From Solirubrobacteraceae bacterium (GTDB lineage Bacteria > Actinomycetota > Thermoleophilia > Solirubrobacterales > Solirubrobacteraceae): DNA of 45,221 nt. The notes under the pieces were generated by a model. That model did no database searches. It worked only from the letters and a program-made list of their open reading frames with translations, and was not told the DNA's origin. Of this stretch, positions 8,127 to 16,508 are shown in pieces. A program made the translations under genes and the position numbers. Within the stretch, counting starts at the first letter, position 1; every line of letters begins with the position of its first letter. The stretch spans positions 1 to 45,221 of the forward strand of contig JAGIBJ010000065.1 of assembly GCA_017744415.1 (NCBI GenBank), in the 5' to 3' direction.

Positions 8127-8567
8127 GTGTTGCCCACCGATCCCTTTGCGCTTCTTTCGGATTTGGAGCGCCAGTTCTCGCGCGGTTCCGGAGCCCCAGC
8201 CCGCACCGGCTGGCTCCCCGCCGCGGACGTGATCGCGAGCGAGCACGAGATCCGGGTGATCATGGATGCCCCGGGCGTGAGCCGCGAAGATCTCGACATC
8301 GAGGTCCGCGAGGGCGCCCTCGTGATCACCGGTGATCGCAAGCCCATCGACGTGAGCGGGAGCACCGCACAACGCATCGAGCGGGGATGGGGGCGTTGGT
8401 CGCGCACCATGCAGCTCCGCGAGCATCTCGACGCCGACCGGATCACCGCCGAGCTCACCGACGGCGTGCTCACGGTGACCATTCCGATCGCCGAGGCTGC
8501 CAAGCCTCGACGGATCGAGATCGGCGGCGGGCGCGAGCCCGCTCAGCTCAGGACCGCCGCCTCCTGA
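8127..8567 (+). CDS. Hsp20/alpha-crystallin family small heat-shock protein
   Basis: An ATP-independent chaperone of 146 residues that holds unfolding proteins. The alpha-crystallin domain runs from about residue 30 (WLPAADVIASEHEIRVIMDAPGV) through SREDLDIEVREGALVITGDR to the signature ELTDGVLTVTIPIAE. A perfect AGGAGG lies at 8114-8119. An ATG at 8121 would leave only 1 nt of spacing, whereas the in-frame GTG at 8127 has the ideal 7 nt, so GTG 8127 is preferred. The gene is monocistronic, with its own promoter and a 34-bp palindrome 70 nt behind its stop. Confidence 0.9.
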   Translation: MLPTDPFALLSDLERQFSRGSGAPARTGWLPAADVIASEHEIRVIMDAPGVSREDLDIEVREGALVITGDRKPIDVSGSTAQRIERGWGRWSRTMQLREHLDADRITAELTDGVLTVTIPIAEAAKPRRIEIGGGREPAQLRTAAS

Positions 8568-8637
8568 TCGCAGCCGGATCGGCGCGCGCCCGCCCAGCGC
8601 ATGCTGGGGTCCTGAACGCCGGAGCCGACGGGTTGCT

Positions 8638-8671
8638 CGCAGCCGGCTCGACCATGGTCGAGCCGGCTGCG
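8638..8671. terminator. 34-bp perfect loopless palindrome behind hsp20
   Basis: CGCAGCCGGCTCGACCA followed immediately by its exact reverse complement, centred on CCATGG. It lies in the hsp20/DUF2809 intergenic region and most likely acts as a terminator or cruciform-forming site; operator use is also possible. Confidence 0.55.
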
Positions 8672-8759
8672 GCCGCGACGACCGTCGGCACTCGGTGATG
8701 GTTAGGCTCGCGGGATCGGGGCCTCGGCGACAGTCCGCGCGCGGCGCATCCGGCTCGCA

Positions 8760-9116
8760 ATGGCCGTGCCCGTTGTTGTGCTCCTCGGCCTCGCGGCGCG
8801 CTTCGGCCTCTCGGGTTGGGCGGCCGATGCCGCGGGCGGCGTGCTCTACGTGGCGCTCGTCTACCTCGTGATCGCGTTTGCCTGGCCCACCGCGCCGACG
8901 GTACGCGTCGGCCTGGCGGGATTCGCATGCTCGGCGGCCGTCGAGCTGCTGCAGCTCACGTCGGTGCCCGCTGATCTCGCCGACGCGTTCCCGCCGATCA
9001 AGCTCCTGCTCGGCACCACGTTCGTCACCACCGACTTCCTCGCCTACGCGGCGGGCGCGCTCCTCGCCGCGACGGTCGACGCCGGGCGCCTCGCCAGGCC
9101 ACACGGCCGGCGATAG
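8760..9116 (+). CDS. DUF2809 family membrane protein
   Basis: A small integral membrane protein of 118 residues with about four hydrophobic segments: VPVVVLLGLAARFGLSG, GVLYVALVYLVIAFAW, VGLAGFACSAAVELLQL and FVTTDFLAYAAGALLAATV. The pattern AVELLQL followed by LLGTTFVTTDFLAYAAGALL matches the DUF2809 family. Its function is unknown. A TAGGCT box at 8703-8708 sits 51 nt upstream of ATG 8760; an in-frame reading upstream (VRARRIRLA) has no ordinary start codon, so ATG 8760 is kept. The next gene starts 10 nt after its stop. Confidence 0.75.
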   Translation: MAVPVVVLLGLAARFGLSGWAADAAGGVLYVALVYLVIAFAWPTAPTVRVGLAGFACSAAVELLQLTSVPADLADAFPPIKLLLGTTFVTTDFLAYAAGALLAATVDAGRLARPHGRR

Positions 9117-9119
9117 CGT
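9114..9119 (+). promoter_or_regulatory. -10 box (TAGCGT), probable leaderless start
   Basis: TAGCGT ends exactly 7 nt before ATG 9127, overlapping the end of the DUF2809 gene. No Shine-Dalgarno sequence is present, so the mRNA probably begins at the ATG. Confidence 0.5.
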
Positions 9120-9126
9120 GCGCCGC

Positions 9127-9663
9127 ATGGACCCGGACGGCGACGGGGCGGTGCCGAAGCGGCTGCTGTTCATCCATGGCGCCGGAGGGTTCGTCGAGGA
9201 CGGGCCGCTCGCCGCGGCGCTGGCGGCGGGCGTCGACGCCGAGCTGGTAATGCCGGAGTTCTCGGACGACGACATGTCGGTGGCGGGCTGGACCGCTCCG
9301 ATCCTCGAGCTCCTCGGCACGCTTGAGCGGGGCGATCTCGTCGTCGCGCACTCGTTCGGAGCCAACATGCTGCTCCACGCGCTCGCCGCGCCGGGCGCTC
9401 CCGCCGTGCCGACCGCGCTCCTGCTCGGCATGCCCGATTGGGGCCCGGAGGGTTGGCAGTCGGCCGACTACGCAACGCCCGAGCCGGAGCCCGCCGCCGC
9501 GATCACGCTTGCGCACTGCCGCGACGACGACGTCGTCCCGTTCGAGCACCTCGCGCTCAACGCCGCGCGGCTGCCTTCAGCGCGGGTGGTGGAGTTCGAC
9601 GCGGGCGGCCACCAGTTCGAGGGCCTCGCGGCGCCGCTCGTCGCCGAGTTCGGCGCGCCTTAG
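9127..9663 (+). CDS. Small alpha/beta hydrolase (RBBP9/YdeN-like)
   Basis: A 178-residue cytoplasmic hydrolase of the short alpha/beta type. KRLLFIHGAGGFVEDG forms the first strand and oxyanion loop. The nucleophile elbow is AHSFGA with Ser76. The acidic residue is in CRDDDVVPF (Asp133-135) and the His is in GGHQFEG (His162), so a complete Ser-Asp-His triad is present. The substrate is not predictable; esterase or thioesterase activity is likely. ATG 9127 fits both the start of the fold and the TAGCGT box 7 nt upstream. Its stop overlaps that of the convergent GNAT gene by 3-4 nt. Confidence 0.8.
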   Translation: MDPDGDGAVPKRLLFIHGAGGFVEDGPLAAALAAGVDAELVMPEFSDDDMSVAGWTAPILELLGTLERGDLVVAHSFGANMLLHALAAPGAPAVPTALLLGMPDWGPEGWQSADYATPEPEPAAAITLAHCRDDDVVPFEHLALNAARLPSARVVEFDAGGHQFEGLAAPLVAEFGAP

Positions 9664-10151
9664 GCGGCGGCGAGTGCGGGGCGCCAGACCGGCCGGCGGT
9701 CGGCGGCCGGGTCGACCCAGAAGCCGTGACGGACGAGCAGCATGGCGGCTGCGCCGTCGATCTCTCCGTGGGCGATTGCGGGGACGCCCGCCGCAGCCGC
9801 GCGATCCTGCACGCCGAGCAGCACCGCACTCCCGAGGCCTCGTCCCTGTGCCTCGGGCAGCAGCGCGAGCCACAGCAGATGGATGGCGTCATCGGTCTGA
9901 TCGACAACGAGGTGGCCGGCGCGCTCGCCCTGCCCGTCGAGCACGATCAGCGACTCGTGGCCGTAATGCTTCGCCCGCATGCGCCACGCTTGCTGGAGGC
10001 GCCGACTCGCGACAATGCTCGACGCGAACGCGGCCGGCAGGAACGCGAGCTCCTGCTCCATCGTGCCGGCGAGCACGGCCTGCAAGAACGGCTCATCGGC
10101 GCCGGTCGCAGGCCGCAGCAGGTGAGCGGTGACGAGCGAGAGGCCATCCAT
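9660..10151 (-). CDS. GNAT family N-acetyltransferase
   Basis: A 163-residue acetyl-CoA-dependent acyltransferase. The acetyl-CoA binding loop is clear in LLWLALLPEAQGRGLGSAVL (Q-x-x-G-x-G), followed by AVLLGVQDRAAAAGV and the closing MLLVRHGFW-V. ATG 10151 is chosen because the conserved domain begins a few residues later (AHLLRPATGADEPFLQ); further upstream in-frame codons give a Cys/Arg-rich peptide that does not look real. Its substrate is unknown. It lies downstream of the TetR gene on the same strand, 144 nt away. Confidence 0.8.
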   Translation of the reverse strand: MDGLSLVTAHLLRPATGADEPFLQAVLAGTMEQELAFLPAAFASSIVASRRLQQAWRMRAKHYGHESLIVLDGQGERAGHLVVDQTDDAIHLLWLALLPEAQGRGLGSAVLLGVQDRAAAAGVPAIAHGEIDGAAAMLLVRHGFWVDPAADRRPVWRPALAAA

Positions 10152-10295
10152 GCAACGGAAGAAACCAGAGGCGCCGCGTTCGTTCGGTGCGATCCCTCCA
10201 CCGCACCACTTTGTTGAGCGGGCGACCGGTCCGCGTCGCCGATTCGGCTCCTGCGGTGTACATCGCAGCACCACGATCGAGGCCAGTGCGGCGAC

Positions 10296-11006
10296 TCAGT
10301 CGGGGCCGTTGGCCGCTTCGCGCGCGATCACCCAGTCCGCGCGGCCGTGCTCGCGCACGTGCTCACCGGCGATCTCGATCGTGATGCGCGCCGTCTCGAG
10401 GGCGCGGGCAGCGAGGCGCTCCGGGATCGCCGCGCCGTCCTGCCGCAGCATCAGCGCCGCGACACCGTTCCACATGCCCCACAGGTAGACCATCGTGGCA
10501 TCGAGCGGCGCCTCCGGGATCTCACCAGCGTCCATCGCGGCTTTCAGATCGGCGGCGACCGCCAACACCATCTTCTCGGTGCGCTTCGACATGGCGGCCT
10601 GCAGTTGCTGGTGCTCACTTCCCGATTCGGGCTGCAGCACGCGCACCGCGGCAAAGCGCGCCGCAGCCGGATGCTCCACGGCGAACCGGAAGTAGGCGTC
10701 GCCCGCCGCATAGACCCGCTTCAGCGGCGAGGGATCGAGCCGGGCCTCTTCCATCAGCCGCTCTGCGGTGTCGAGCGCATTCGCGATGAACGCCAGCACG
10801 AGGCCGTGCTTGTTGCCGAAGTGCGCATAGAGCGCGCCGACCGACACCTCGGCGCGTGCTGCGATCTGTTCGACCGAGGTGGCGTCGATGCCCTGGGCGG
10901 CGAGCAGTTCGCCCGCGGCGTCGAGGATCGCCTTCCGCGTGCGCGCCTTGCGGCCGATCGCCTGCGGATCGTTCGCCGGCTCGGACGGTGGGGCTGGATC
11001 GGTCAC
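10296..11006 (-). CDS. TetR family transcriptional regulator
   Basis: A 236-residue repressor-type regulator. The N-terminal helix-turn-helix is seen in RKAILDAAGELLAAQGIDA, TSVEQIAARAEVSVGALY and AHFGNKHGLVLAF, the standard TetR layout with the GALYAHFGNK recognition segment. The C-terminal ligand-binding part is helical (FRFAVEHPAAARFAAV, MVYLWGMWNGVAALML). Start GTG 11006 has GAGGCGAG just upstream. Its targets are not evident; it could act on its own promoter or on the downstream GNAT. Confidence 0.88.
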   Translation of the reverse strand: MTDPAPPSEPANDPQAIGRKARTRKAILDAAGELLAAQGIDATSVEQIAARAEVSVGALYAHFGNKHGLVLAFIANALDTAERLMEEARLDPSPLKRVYAAGDAYFRFAVEHPAAARFAAVRVLQPESGSEHQQLQAAMSKRTEKMVLAVAADLKAAMDAGEIPEAPLDATMVYLWGMWNGVAALMLRQDGAAIPERLAARALETARITIEIAGEHVREHGRADWVIAREAANGPD

Positions 11007-11055
11007 CTCGCCTCAGAAGTATGCCGACGGCATCGCGTGTCGGGCAAAGGCGCGA

Positions 11056-11086
11056 CGGCCCCCGCGGTCTCTCAGCGCGGGGGCCG
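11056..11086 (-). terminator. Hairpin terminator behind the polyester-hydrolase-like gene
   Basis: Perfect 11-bp stem CGGCCCCCGCG/CGCGGGGGCCG with a 9-nt loop, 11 nt after the stop of the leftward gene at 11098. No U-tract. Confidence 0.65.
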
Positions 11087-11097
11087 GGCCGGCCGGC

Positions 11098-11940
11098 TCA
11101 GCAGTTGCTGGCGTAGGCGCTGAGCTCGCTGTTCTGCACGCCGGTGTGGGCGCCGCAGATGAAGGGCGCGTAGCGGGTGTCGCCGTCGACGTAGCGCTTG
11201 AGCCACGAGACGGTGGCGGCGCCGACCTGGGCGCTCGGGTAGTTCGTCTGGAGGTGACCGAAGCTCTTCATCTCGGTGTAGGCCTTGGGCGTCGAGCCGG
11301 GCAGCGAGTTGTAGAAGTAGCGCGCGTTGTTGGAGACGCCGGCGATGAAGTCGTTCTGCGCGCCGATCTCGAGGGAGGGCACGGTCACATCGCTGTAGGA
11401 GATGCCGGGGTTCCAGGGCGCGAGGCCGACGGTGGCCTTCAGCGACGGGTTGGCGCGCGCGGCGTCGAGCGTCGCGCCACCGCCCATCGAATGCCCGACG
11501 ACGGCCTCGCGGGACGCGTCGGCGAGGTTGCGCTGGTTCGAAGTCCCGGTGACGAAGTTCAGCGCGGCGATCAGCTGCGGTGCGCGCGCGGCGGGGAAGT
11601 CGAAGAACGTGTTGTTGACGTCGAACACGATGGTCACGAAGCCGAACGACGCCGTGCGCCGCGCGATCCAGTCGACCGCGCTCTGGTTCTCCGTCCAACC
11701 CGGAGCGAACGACACGACACCGAACTTCTGGCCGGTCGTGTTGCTCGGCGCGTACACCGTCGCTGCACCGAAGCCGGGCGTCACGTTGTCGGCGTAGCTC
11801 GTCTTCGAGACGGAGTAGGAGCCGGCGTCGGCACGCACCGAGCTGACGGTCGGAGCGGGGCCGTTCTCCACCGCATGGGCGGAGGACGTGAACGTGCACG
11901 CCACAGCGAACACGGGGAGAGCGAGTCGGGACAGACGCAT
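11098..11940 (-). CDS. Secreted polyester hydrolase, cutinase/PETase-like
   Basis: A 280-residue exported alpha/beta hydrolase. The signal peptide ends near SSAHA-V (about residue 23). The sequence follows the actinobacterial cutinase/PET-hydrolase layout closely: GPAPT-SSVRADAGSYSVS at the start, oxyanion loop APGWTENQS (Trp82 at the aromatic clamp position), nucleophile elbow GHSMGGG with Ser151, APWN with Trp176, the Asp loop IGAQNDFIA with Asp197, YNSLPGSTPKAY, and the catalytic His in SFGHLQTN (His229). WLKRYVDGDTRY is the typical late helix. Cys262 and Cys280 match the C-terminal disulfide of the family. A Shine-Dalgarno-like AAAGG precedes ATG 11940. Natural substrate is probably cutin-like polyester or lipid esters; activity on PET is unproven. 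Confidence 0.88.
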   Translation of the reverse strand: MRLSRLALPVFAVACTFTSSAHAVENGPAPTVSSVRADAGSYSVSKTSYADNVTPGFGAATVYAPSNTTGQKFGVVSFAPGWTENQSAVDWIARRTASFGFVTIVFDVNNTFFDFPAARAPQLIAALNFVTGTSNQRNLADASREAVVGHSMGGGATLDAARANPSLKATVGLAPWNPGISYSDVTVPSLEIGAQNDFIAGVSNNARYFYNSLPGSTPKAYTEMKSFGHLQTNYPSAQVGAATVSWLKRYVDGDTRYAPFICGAHTGVQNSELSAYASNC

Positions 11941-12081
11941 GGTGAGCCTTTCGGCGCAGCCCGCGGACGACGGGCTGCAGGACAGAGAGCACCGGGACGA
12001 TGCTCACGGCATGGTGCATCGCCGCCGCCGAGAAGACAACGGCAACTGTTGAACCAGATTCACTTTCCCTTGGCGCGGGGC

Positions 12082-13692
12082 TCAGTCGATCTGCGCGAGC
12101 GCGGGAAGCGTGAGGAAGTCGACGAAGTCGTCGGCGAGCGTGACCTCTTCGAACAGGATCCGGGCGGCGGTGATCCGGTCGACCTGCTCCTTGTCGCCGG
12201 TGGCCTCGACGAGCCCGGCCTCTTCCTCGTCGAGCAGCTGGCGCACCCACTCCTCGGTGACGGTGGTGCCCTCCGCGGTGACCGAGCCGTTGCGGATCCA
12301 TTGCCAGAGCTGGCTGCGGCTGATCTCCGCGGTCGCGGCATCCTCCATCAGCCCGAAGATCGCGACGGCGCCGCGGCCGGCGAGCCAGGCCTCGAGGTAG
12401 CGCAGGCCGATCGCGACGTTGTGACGAACGCCCTGATCGGTGATCGCGCCCGGTGTCGCGGGCACGTTCAGAAGGTCGCTGCCCTTGACGGTCACGTCGT
12501 CGCGCTGCTTGGCGAGCTGGTTCGGCGCGTCACCCAGCACGGCGTCGAACGCGGCGCGGCAGGTCGGCACGAGATCGGGGTGGGCGACCCACGAGCCGTC
12601 GTAGCCGGCGGCCGCCTCGCGCTCCTTGTCTTCCTGCACCTTCGCGAGCGCCAGCGCATTGCGCTCGGGGTCGCGGCGATCCGGGATGAACGCGGCCATG
12701 CCGCCGATCGCGTGGGCGCCGCGCTTGTGGCACGTCTTCACGAGCAGCTCGGTGTAGGCGCGCATGAACGGCACGGCCATGGTCACGTCGGCGCGGTCGG
12801 GGAGCACGAAGCTCGGGCCGGCGTCGCGGAACGTCTTGATCAGCGAGAAGAGGTAGTCCCAGCGGCCGGCGTTGAGTCCCGCCATGTGGGTGCGCAGCGC
12901 GTGGATGATCTCGTCCATCTGGAACGCGGCGGTGATCGTCTCGATGAGAACGGTCGCTTTGATCGTCCCCTCGGGGAGCCCGACGTGGAGCTCGAGGTCG
13001 GTGAAGATGTCGTCCCAGAGCTTCGCCTCCTCCCAGCTCTGCGTCTTCGGGAGGTAGAAGAACGGACCGCGGCCGCTGGCGGCGAGACCTGGGCCGTTGG
13101 TGATCACGTAGAGGGTGGCGTCGACGATGCCGGCGACGGTCGGTTGGCCGTCGCGCAGCAGGTGGCGCTCGTCGAAGTGCCAGCCGCGCGGACGCGGGAG
13201 GATCACGGTCGCCGGCTCGCCAGAAGCAAGCTTTTGGTCGTCGCGCACGGCGTAATGCTTGCCCTCCGGCGAGGTCCAGGCGAGGCCGCCGCGATGCGCG
13301 TCGCGGAGGTTGAGCTGGCCCTCGATCACGTTCTGCCAGTGGGGGGTGTTGGCGTCCTCGAAATCGGCGAGCCACACCTTCGCGTCGGCGTTCAGCGCGT
13401 TGATCGCCATCTTGATCTCGGTCGGGCCGGTGATCTCGACGCGCCGGTCCTGGAGCGCCTCCGGGACGGGGTCGATCTTCCAGTCGCCGGCGCGCACGCC
13501 GACGGTCTGCGGATCGAAGTCGATGGTCCCGGCGGCGGCGATCTCCTCGCGGCGCACGGCGCGCTTCGCGAGCAGCTCGTCGCGGCGGGGCTTGTACTTC
13601 TCATCCAGCGTGGCGATGAGCTCGAGCGCCTCGGGCGTGAGGATCTCGTCGAAGCGGGGCAGGATCGGGCCGGCGACGGTGAGCTTGGGCAT
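12082..13692 (-). CDS. aceB: Malate synthase A
   Basis: Condenses glyoxylate with acetyl-CoA to malate in the cytoplasm. The 536 residues match the A isoform in length and motifs: ILPRPRGWHFDERHLL with the catalytic Arg, the acetyl-CoA/active-site region PFFYLPKTQSWEEAKLWDDI, VLIETITAAFQMDEI, and GLMEDAATAEISRSQLWQW carrying the catalytic Asp. It is third in the allB-alc-aceB order on the minus strand, 131 nt after allantoicase. This suggests that it uses glyoxylate released from ureidoglycolate rather than serving only the glyoxylate shunt (no isocitrate lyase gene is in the window). Confidence 0.95.
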   Translation of the reverse strand: MPKLTVAGPILPRFDEILTPEALELIATLDEKYKPRRDELLAKRAVRREEIAAAGTIDFDPQTVGVRAGDWKIDPVPEALQDRRVEITGPTEIKMAINALNADAKVWLADFEDANTPHWQNVIEGQLNLRDAHRGGLAWTSPEGKHYAVRDDQKLASGEPATVILPRPRGWHFDERHLLRDGQPTVAGIVDATLYVITNGPGLAASGRGPFFYLPKTQSWEEAKLWDDIFTDLELHVGLPEGTIKATVLIETITAAFQMDEIIHALRTHMAGLNAGRWDYLFSLIKTFRDAGPSFVLPDRADVTMAVPFMRAYTELLVKTCHKRGAHAIGGMAAFIPDRRDPERNALALAKVQEDKEREAAAGYDGSWVAHPDLVPTCRAAFDAVLGDAPNQLAKQRDDVTVKGSDLLNVPATPGAITDQGVRHNVAIGLRYLEAWLAGRGAVAIFGLMEDAATAEISRSQLWQWIRNGSVTAEGTTVTEEWVRQLLDEEEAGLVEATGDKEQVDRITAARILFEEVTLADDFVDFLTLPALAQID

Positions 13693-13823
13693 GTCGTGTT
13701 CTGCTTCTGGGTCGGGAAGTGGTGGATCGTGCGTGCGATGGGCCGCTGAAGAGACGCAGGTGTCGCCCTGCTACATCGAGGAACGAAGTGGCGCAGCGTG
13801 CGTGCGAGGCGCCGCTGCCCGGC

Positions 13824-14882
13824 TCAGAAGAGGTTGCTGGCCATGTCGAATGGGAGCGCGGCGGCGAAGCGGCGGCCGATGGCGGCGCGGGCCTCGGGGG
13901 TCGGAGTGCCGTAGGCGCGGAAGCGGGCGAGGCCGCCGTCGGGATACACGTTCATGCGCAGGTGCGTGAGCGGGCCGGCGTCGGGGACGGGGAAGCGGTG
14001 GCGGATGTTCGGCTGCAGCGGGGTGCGGTCGAGCACCGGCACCCAGGGGGCGTCCTCGCCGTTGCGACCCTCGACCATCGCAGCGCCCGGTGCGTTGCCG
14101 ACGAAGTGCGACGCGTCGATCTCGATGAGCTTCACGTGGCCGGTGGCGGCGAGCCCGAACTCGACCCAGTCGTGGCCGTCGTCGCGGCGGCGCGAGGTCT
14201 CCCAGCCCTCGCCCATCGTGCGGGCGGGGCCGGGGAGGATGAGGTTGGTGGCCGAGGAGTAGAAGGCGTTGGAGGAGCCGGTGACGAGGCCGCCGTTCTC
14301 GAGGGCCGCGAGATCGAAGGGGCCGGCGTCGATGATCCTGGGGTCGATGATCGGGATCCCGTGCACGCGGAGGCGCGCGACGCCGCCGTCGGGATAGATC
14401 TTGAGGCGCACGTGCGTGACGAGCTCGCCGGCGATCGCGTCGTCGTCGTACGGGTCGGCATGGCCGAGCACGAGCACGCGGTTGTGGCTGTTGCCGTCGA
14501 TCAGCGAGCGGGGCACGAGCTCGCGCCATTCGGCGGCCTGGACGACGTCGAGGTTCGGGTAGCCGGGGACGGCGCAGCCCTCGATCGACGCCTCGGGCGG
14601 GTAGTTGCCGATGAAGTGCGCGGTGTCGATGTCGACGGCGACGACGACGCCGGGCACGCCGAGGCGGATGATCGCCTCGTCGTAGCCGGGCGAGCGCCGG
14701 CGGCGGGTCTCCCAGCCGTCGTACACCTGGCCGCGCGTGCCGAACGTCTTCGGCCGGAACTCGGCGTCGTGCGGCTCGATGAGGTTGTCGCGCGAGGCGA
14801 AGAGCTCGTCGTTGGCCCACGGCACGGAGCCGCCGAGGAGGCGGCCGGCGAGGTCGGGGAGATCGGTGAAGGGACTGCTCAT
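13824..14882 (-). CDS. alc: Allantoicase
   Basis: Hydrolyses allantoate to ureidoglycolate and urea. The 352 residues contain two related jelly-roll allantoicase repeats. The first has DGWETRRRRSPGYDEAIIRLG, DTAHFIGNYPPEAS and RLKIYPDGGVARLRVHG; the second has EGWETSRRRDDGHDWVEFGL, DASHFVGNAPGAAMVEG and RMNVYPDGGLARFRAYG. ATG 14882 overlaps the allantoinase stop by 4 bp (ATGA), so translation is probably coupled. Note that it uses allantoate, so the neighbouring allantoinase supplies its substrate directly. Confidence 0.95.
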   Translation of the reverse strand: MSSPFTDLPDLAGRLLGGSVPWANDELFASRDNLIEPHDAEFRPKTFGTRGQVYDGWETRRRRSPGYDEAIIRLGVPGVVVAVDIDTAHFIGNYPPEASIEGCAVPGYPNLDVVQAAEWRELVPRSLIDGNSHNRVLVLGHADPYDDDAIAGELVTHVRLKIYPDGGVARLRVHGIPIIDPRIIDAGPFDLAALENGGLVTGSSNAFYSSATNLILPGPARTMGEGWETSRRRDDGHDWVEFGLAATGHVKLIEIDASHFVGNAPGAAMVEGRNGEDAPWVPVLDRTPLQPNIRHRFPVPDAGPLTHLRMNVYPDGGLARFRAYGTPTPEARAAIGRRFAAALPFDMASNLF

Positions 14883-16315
14883 CGGGTGTCTTCCAGTGCG
14901 GCGCTCGCGGCGCCGGGCCCTGTGGTGGTGGAGGCCGTGCCCTGGGTGGTCGAGGCGGCGGCGGGCGCGCCTGCGTCGGGCAGCAGCCAGCGCCCGTGGG
15001 GCGCTGAGGGATCGACGGCGCGACCGCGCAGCCAGGTGGTGCGCACGACGCCGTGGAGGAGCCTGCCCTCGTACGGCGTCTGCGGGTGGCGGTGCAGGAG
15101 CTCGTCGCCCCGCACGGTGAAGGTGGCGTCGGGCGCGAACGCGATGAGGTCGGCGTCGGCGCCGACCGCGATGCGGCCCTTCTGGGGGAGCCCGGCGAGG
15201 TCGGCGGGCCGCTCCGCCATCCAGGCGACCAGCTCGGTGAGGCTCACCTCGCGCTGACGCGCGGCGCTCCAGACGACCGGCAGCGAGAGCTGGATCGACG
15301 CGATGCCGCCCCAGGCGGTGGCGAGGTCGCCGGTGTCCTTGAGGGTCCAGGGTGCTGGGGAGTGGTCGGTGACCACCATGCTGAGCACGCCGTTGGCGAG
15401 CCCGGCCCAGAGCGCGTGCTGGTGGTGGCGCTCGCGGATCGGCGGGAAGCACTTCACGGCCGGGTCGTCGTCGGGGAGGTCCTCGGCGCAGAGGGCGAGG
15501 TAGTGCGGGCAGGTCTCGGCGGTGAGGTGGATGCCGCGGCGCTGCGCGATCTCGACGGCCGCGACGCCCTCGGCCGAGCTCACGTGGACCACGTGCACGT
15601 GCGCGCCGGTGCGTTCTGCGAGTTCGGCGAGGCGGCCGATCGCCATCGATTCGACGAGTGGCGGCCGCGACGCGAGGAGATCGCCGTAGCGGTGCGTGCC
15701 GGTGTGCACCGGCGTGCGGGCGGCGACATCGGCGTCCTCGGCGTGCACGAGCAGCGGGAGCTCGTGCGCCTTGAGGATCTCCATCGCCTCGGCCAGGCCC
15801 TCATCGGTGGTGAGCGCGGGGAACTCGGCGACGCCGGAGTCGATCATGAAGGCCTTGGCGCCGCGGGTACCGGCCTCGAGCAGCGCGGGGAGATCGTCGA
15901 GGCGGCCGCCGACGGCGCCGGCCCAGCCGGCCACGTCGATCGACGGCACGGGGCAGCTCGCGCGCTTGGCATCCCACGAGGCGACGTCGACCGTGGCCGG
16001 GATGCAGTTCAGCGGCATGTCGACGACCGTGCCGATACCGCCGGCCGCGGCCGCTGCAGTGAGCGTGCGCAGGCCCTCCCAGTGGGTGCGGCCCGGCTCG
16101 TTGGCGTGCACGTGGCTGTCGACGAGTGCGGGCATCAGCACCTCGTCGGCAGCGAGGTCGATCCGCTCAGCGGCCGCCGGAAGTGGGCCGGTCGGGTCGA
16201 GGATCCCGGTGATCCGGCCGCCGCTGACGGCGATCGCGGCGGCTCGCGCACCGTCGGGAAGGATCGCGCGCTGCGCGACGACGAGCAGGTCGACCGGAGC
16301 CACGGCGTGCGTCAT
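14879..16315 (-). CDS. allB: Allantoinase
   Basis: Opens the hydantoin ring of allantoin to allantoate. It is a 478-residue cyclic amidohydrolase with a binuclear metal site. Visible ligands are DSHVHANEPGRTHWEG (His68, His70), the carboxylated Lys in GAKAFMIDSG (Lys154), LVHAED (His191), HVVHVSSAEG (His244) and TDHSP (Asp317). A Thr/Ser/Ala-rich extension of roughly 25 residues ends the protein. It is the first gene of the leftward allB-alc-aceB operon, and its upstream region holds the palindromes at 16509-16522 and 16419-16430. Confidence 0.95.
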   Translation of the reverse strand: MTHAVAPVDLLVVAQRAILPDGARAAAIAVSGGRITGILDPTGPLPAAAERIDLAADEVLMPALVDSHVHANEPGRTHWEGLRTLTAAAAAGGIGTVVDMPLNCIPATVDVASWDAKRASCPVPSIDVAGWAGAVGGRLDDLPALLEAGTRGAKAFMIDSGVAEFPALTTDEGLAEAMEILKAHELPLLVHAEDADVAARTPVHTGTHRYGDLLASRPPLVESMAIGRLAELAERTGAHVHVVHVSSAEGVAAVEIAQRRGIHLTAETCPHYLALCAEDLPDDDPAVKCFPPIRERHHQHALWAGLANGVLSMVVTDHSPAPWTLKDTGDLATAWGGIASIQLSLPVVWSAARQREVSLTELVAWMAERPADLAGLPQKGRIAVGADADLIAFAPDATFTVRGDELLHRHPQTPYEGRLLHGVVRTTWLRGRAVDPSAPHGRWLLPDAGAPAAASTTQGTASTTTGPGAASAALEDTR

Positions 16316-16418
16316 GCGCGGCGCCGGCCGTGCAGGGCGTGGGGGTCGTGGTGAGTGCAGTCGGCCAAGGTGGGCGTGGGGGCGGAGCGTCTGGCAGCAG
16401 TGTCCGGCACGCTCTCGC

Positions 16419-16430
16419 GCAATCGTTTGT
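16419..16430. promoter_or_regulatory. Degenerate second copy of the LacI-type operator upstream of allB
   Basis: GCAATCGTTTGT matches GCAATCGATTGC at 10 of 12 positions. It lies 91 bp centre to centre from the perfect site, a spacing compatible with looping by a tetrameric regulator. Possible auxiliary operator. Confidence 0.4.
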
Positions 16431-16508
16431 CCGGCTGTCCCGACTTGGTCGTCTTTGCTTGTCCCGCGGGACGATCGGTCGGCTCAGGTGGACGCTGCGC
16501 CCATGCTA

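Noticed and set aside
10879-13749. Very long plus-strand open frame opposite aceB and the polyester hydrolase
   Set aside because: Its translation is Arg/Gly/Val/Asp-rich without any domain, and it lies antisense to two well-identified genes. It is a high-GC shadow.
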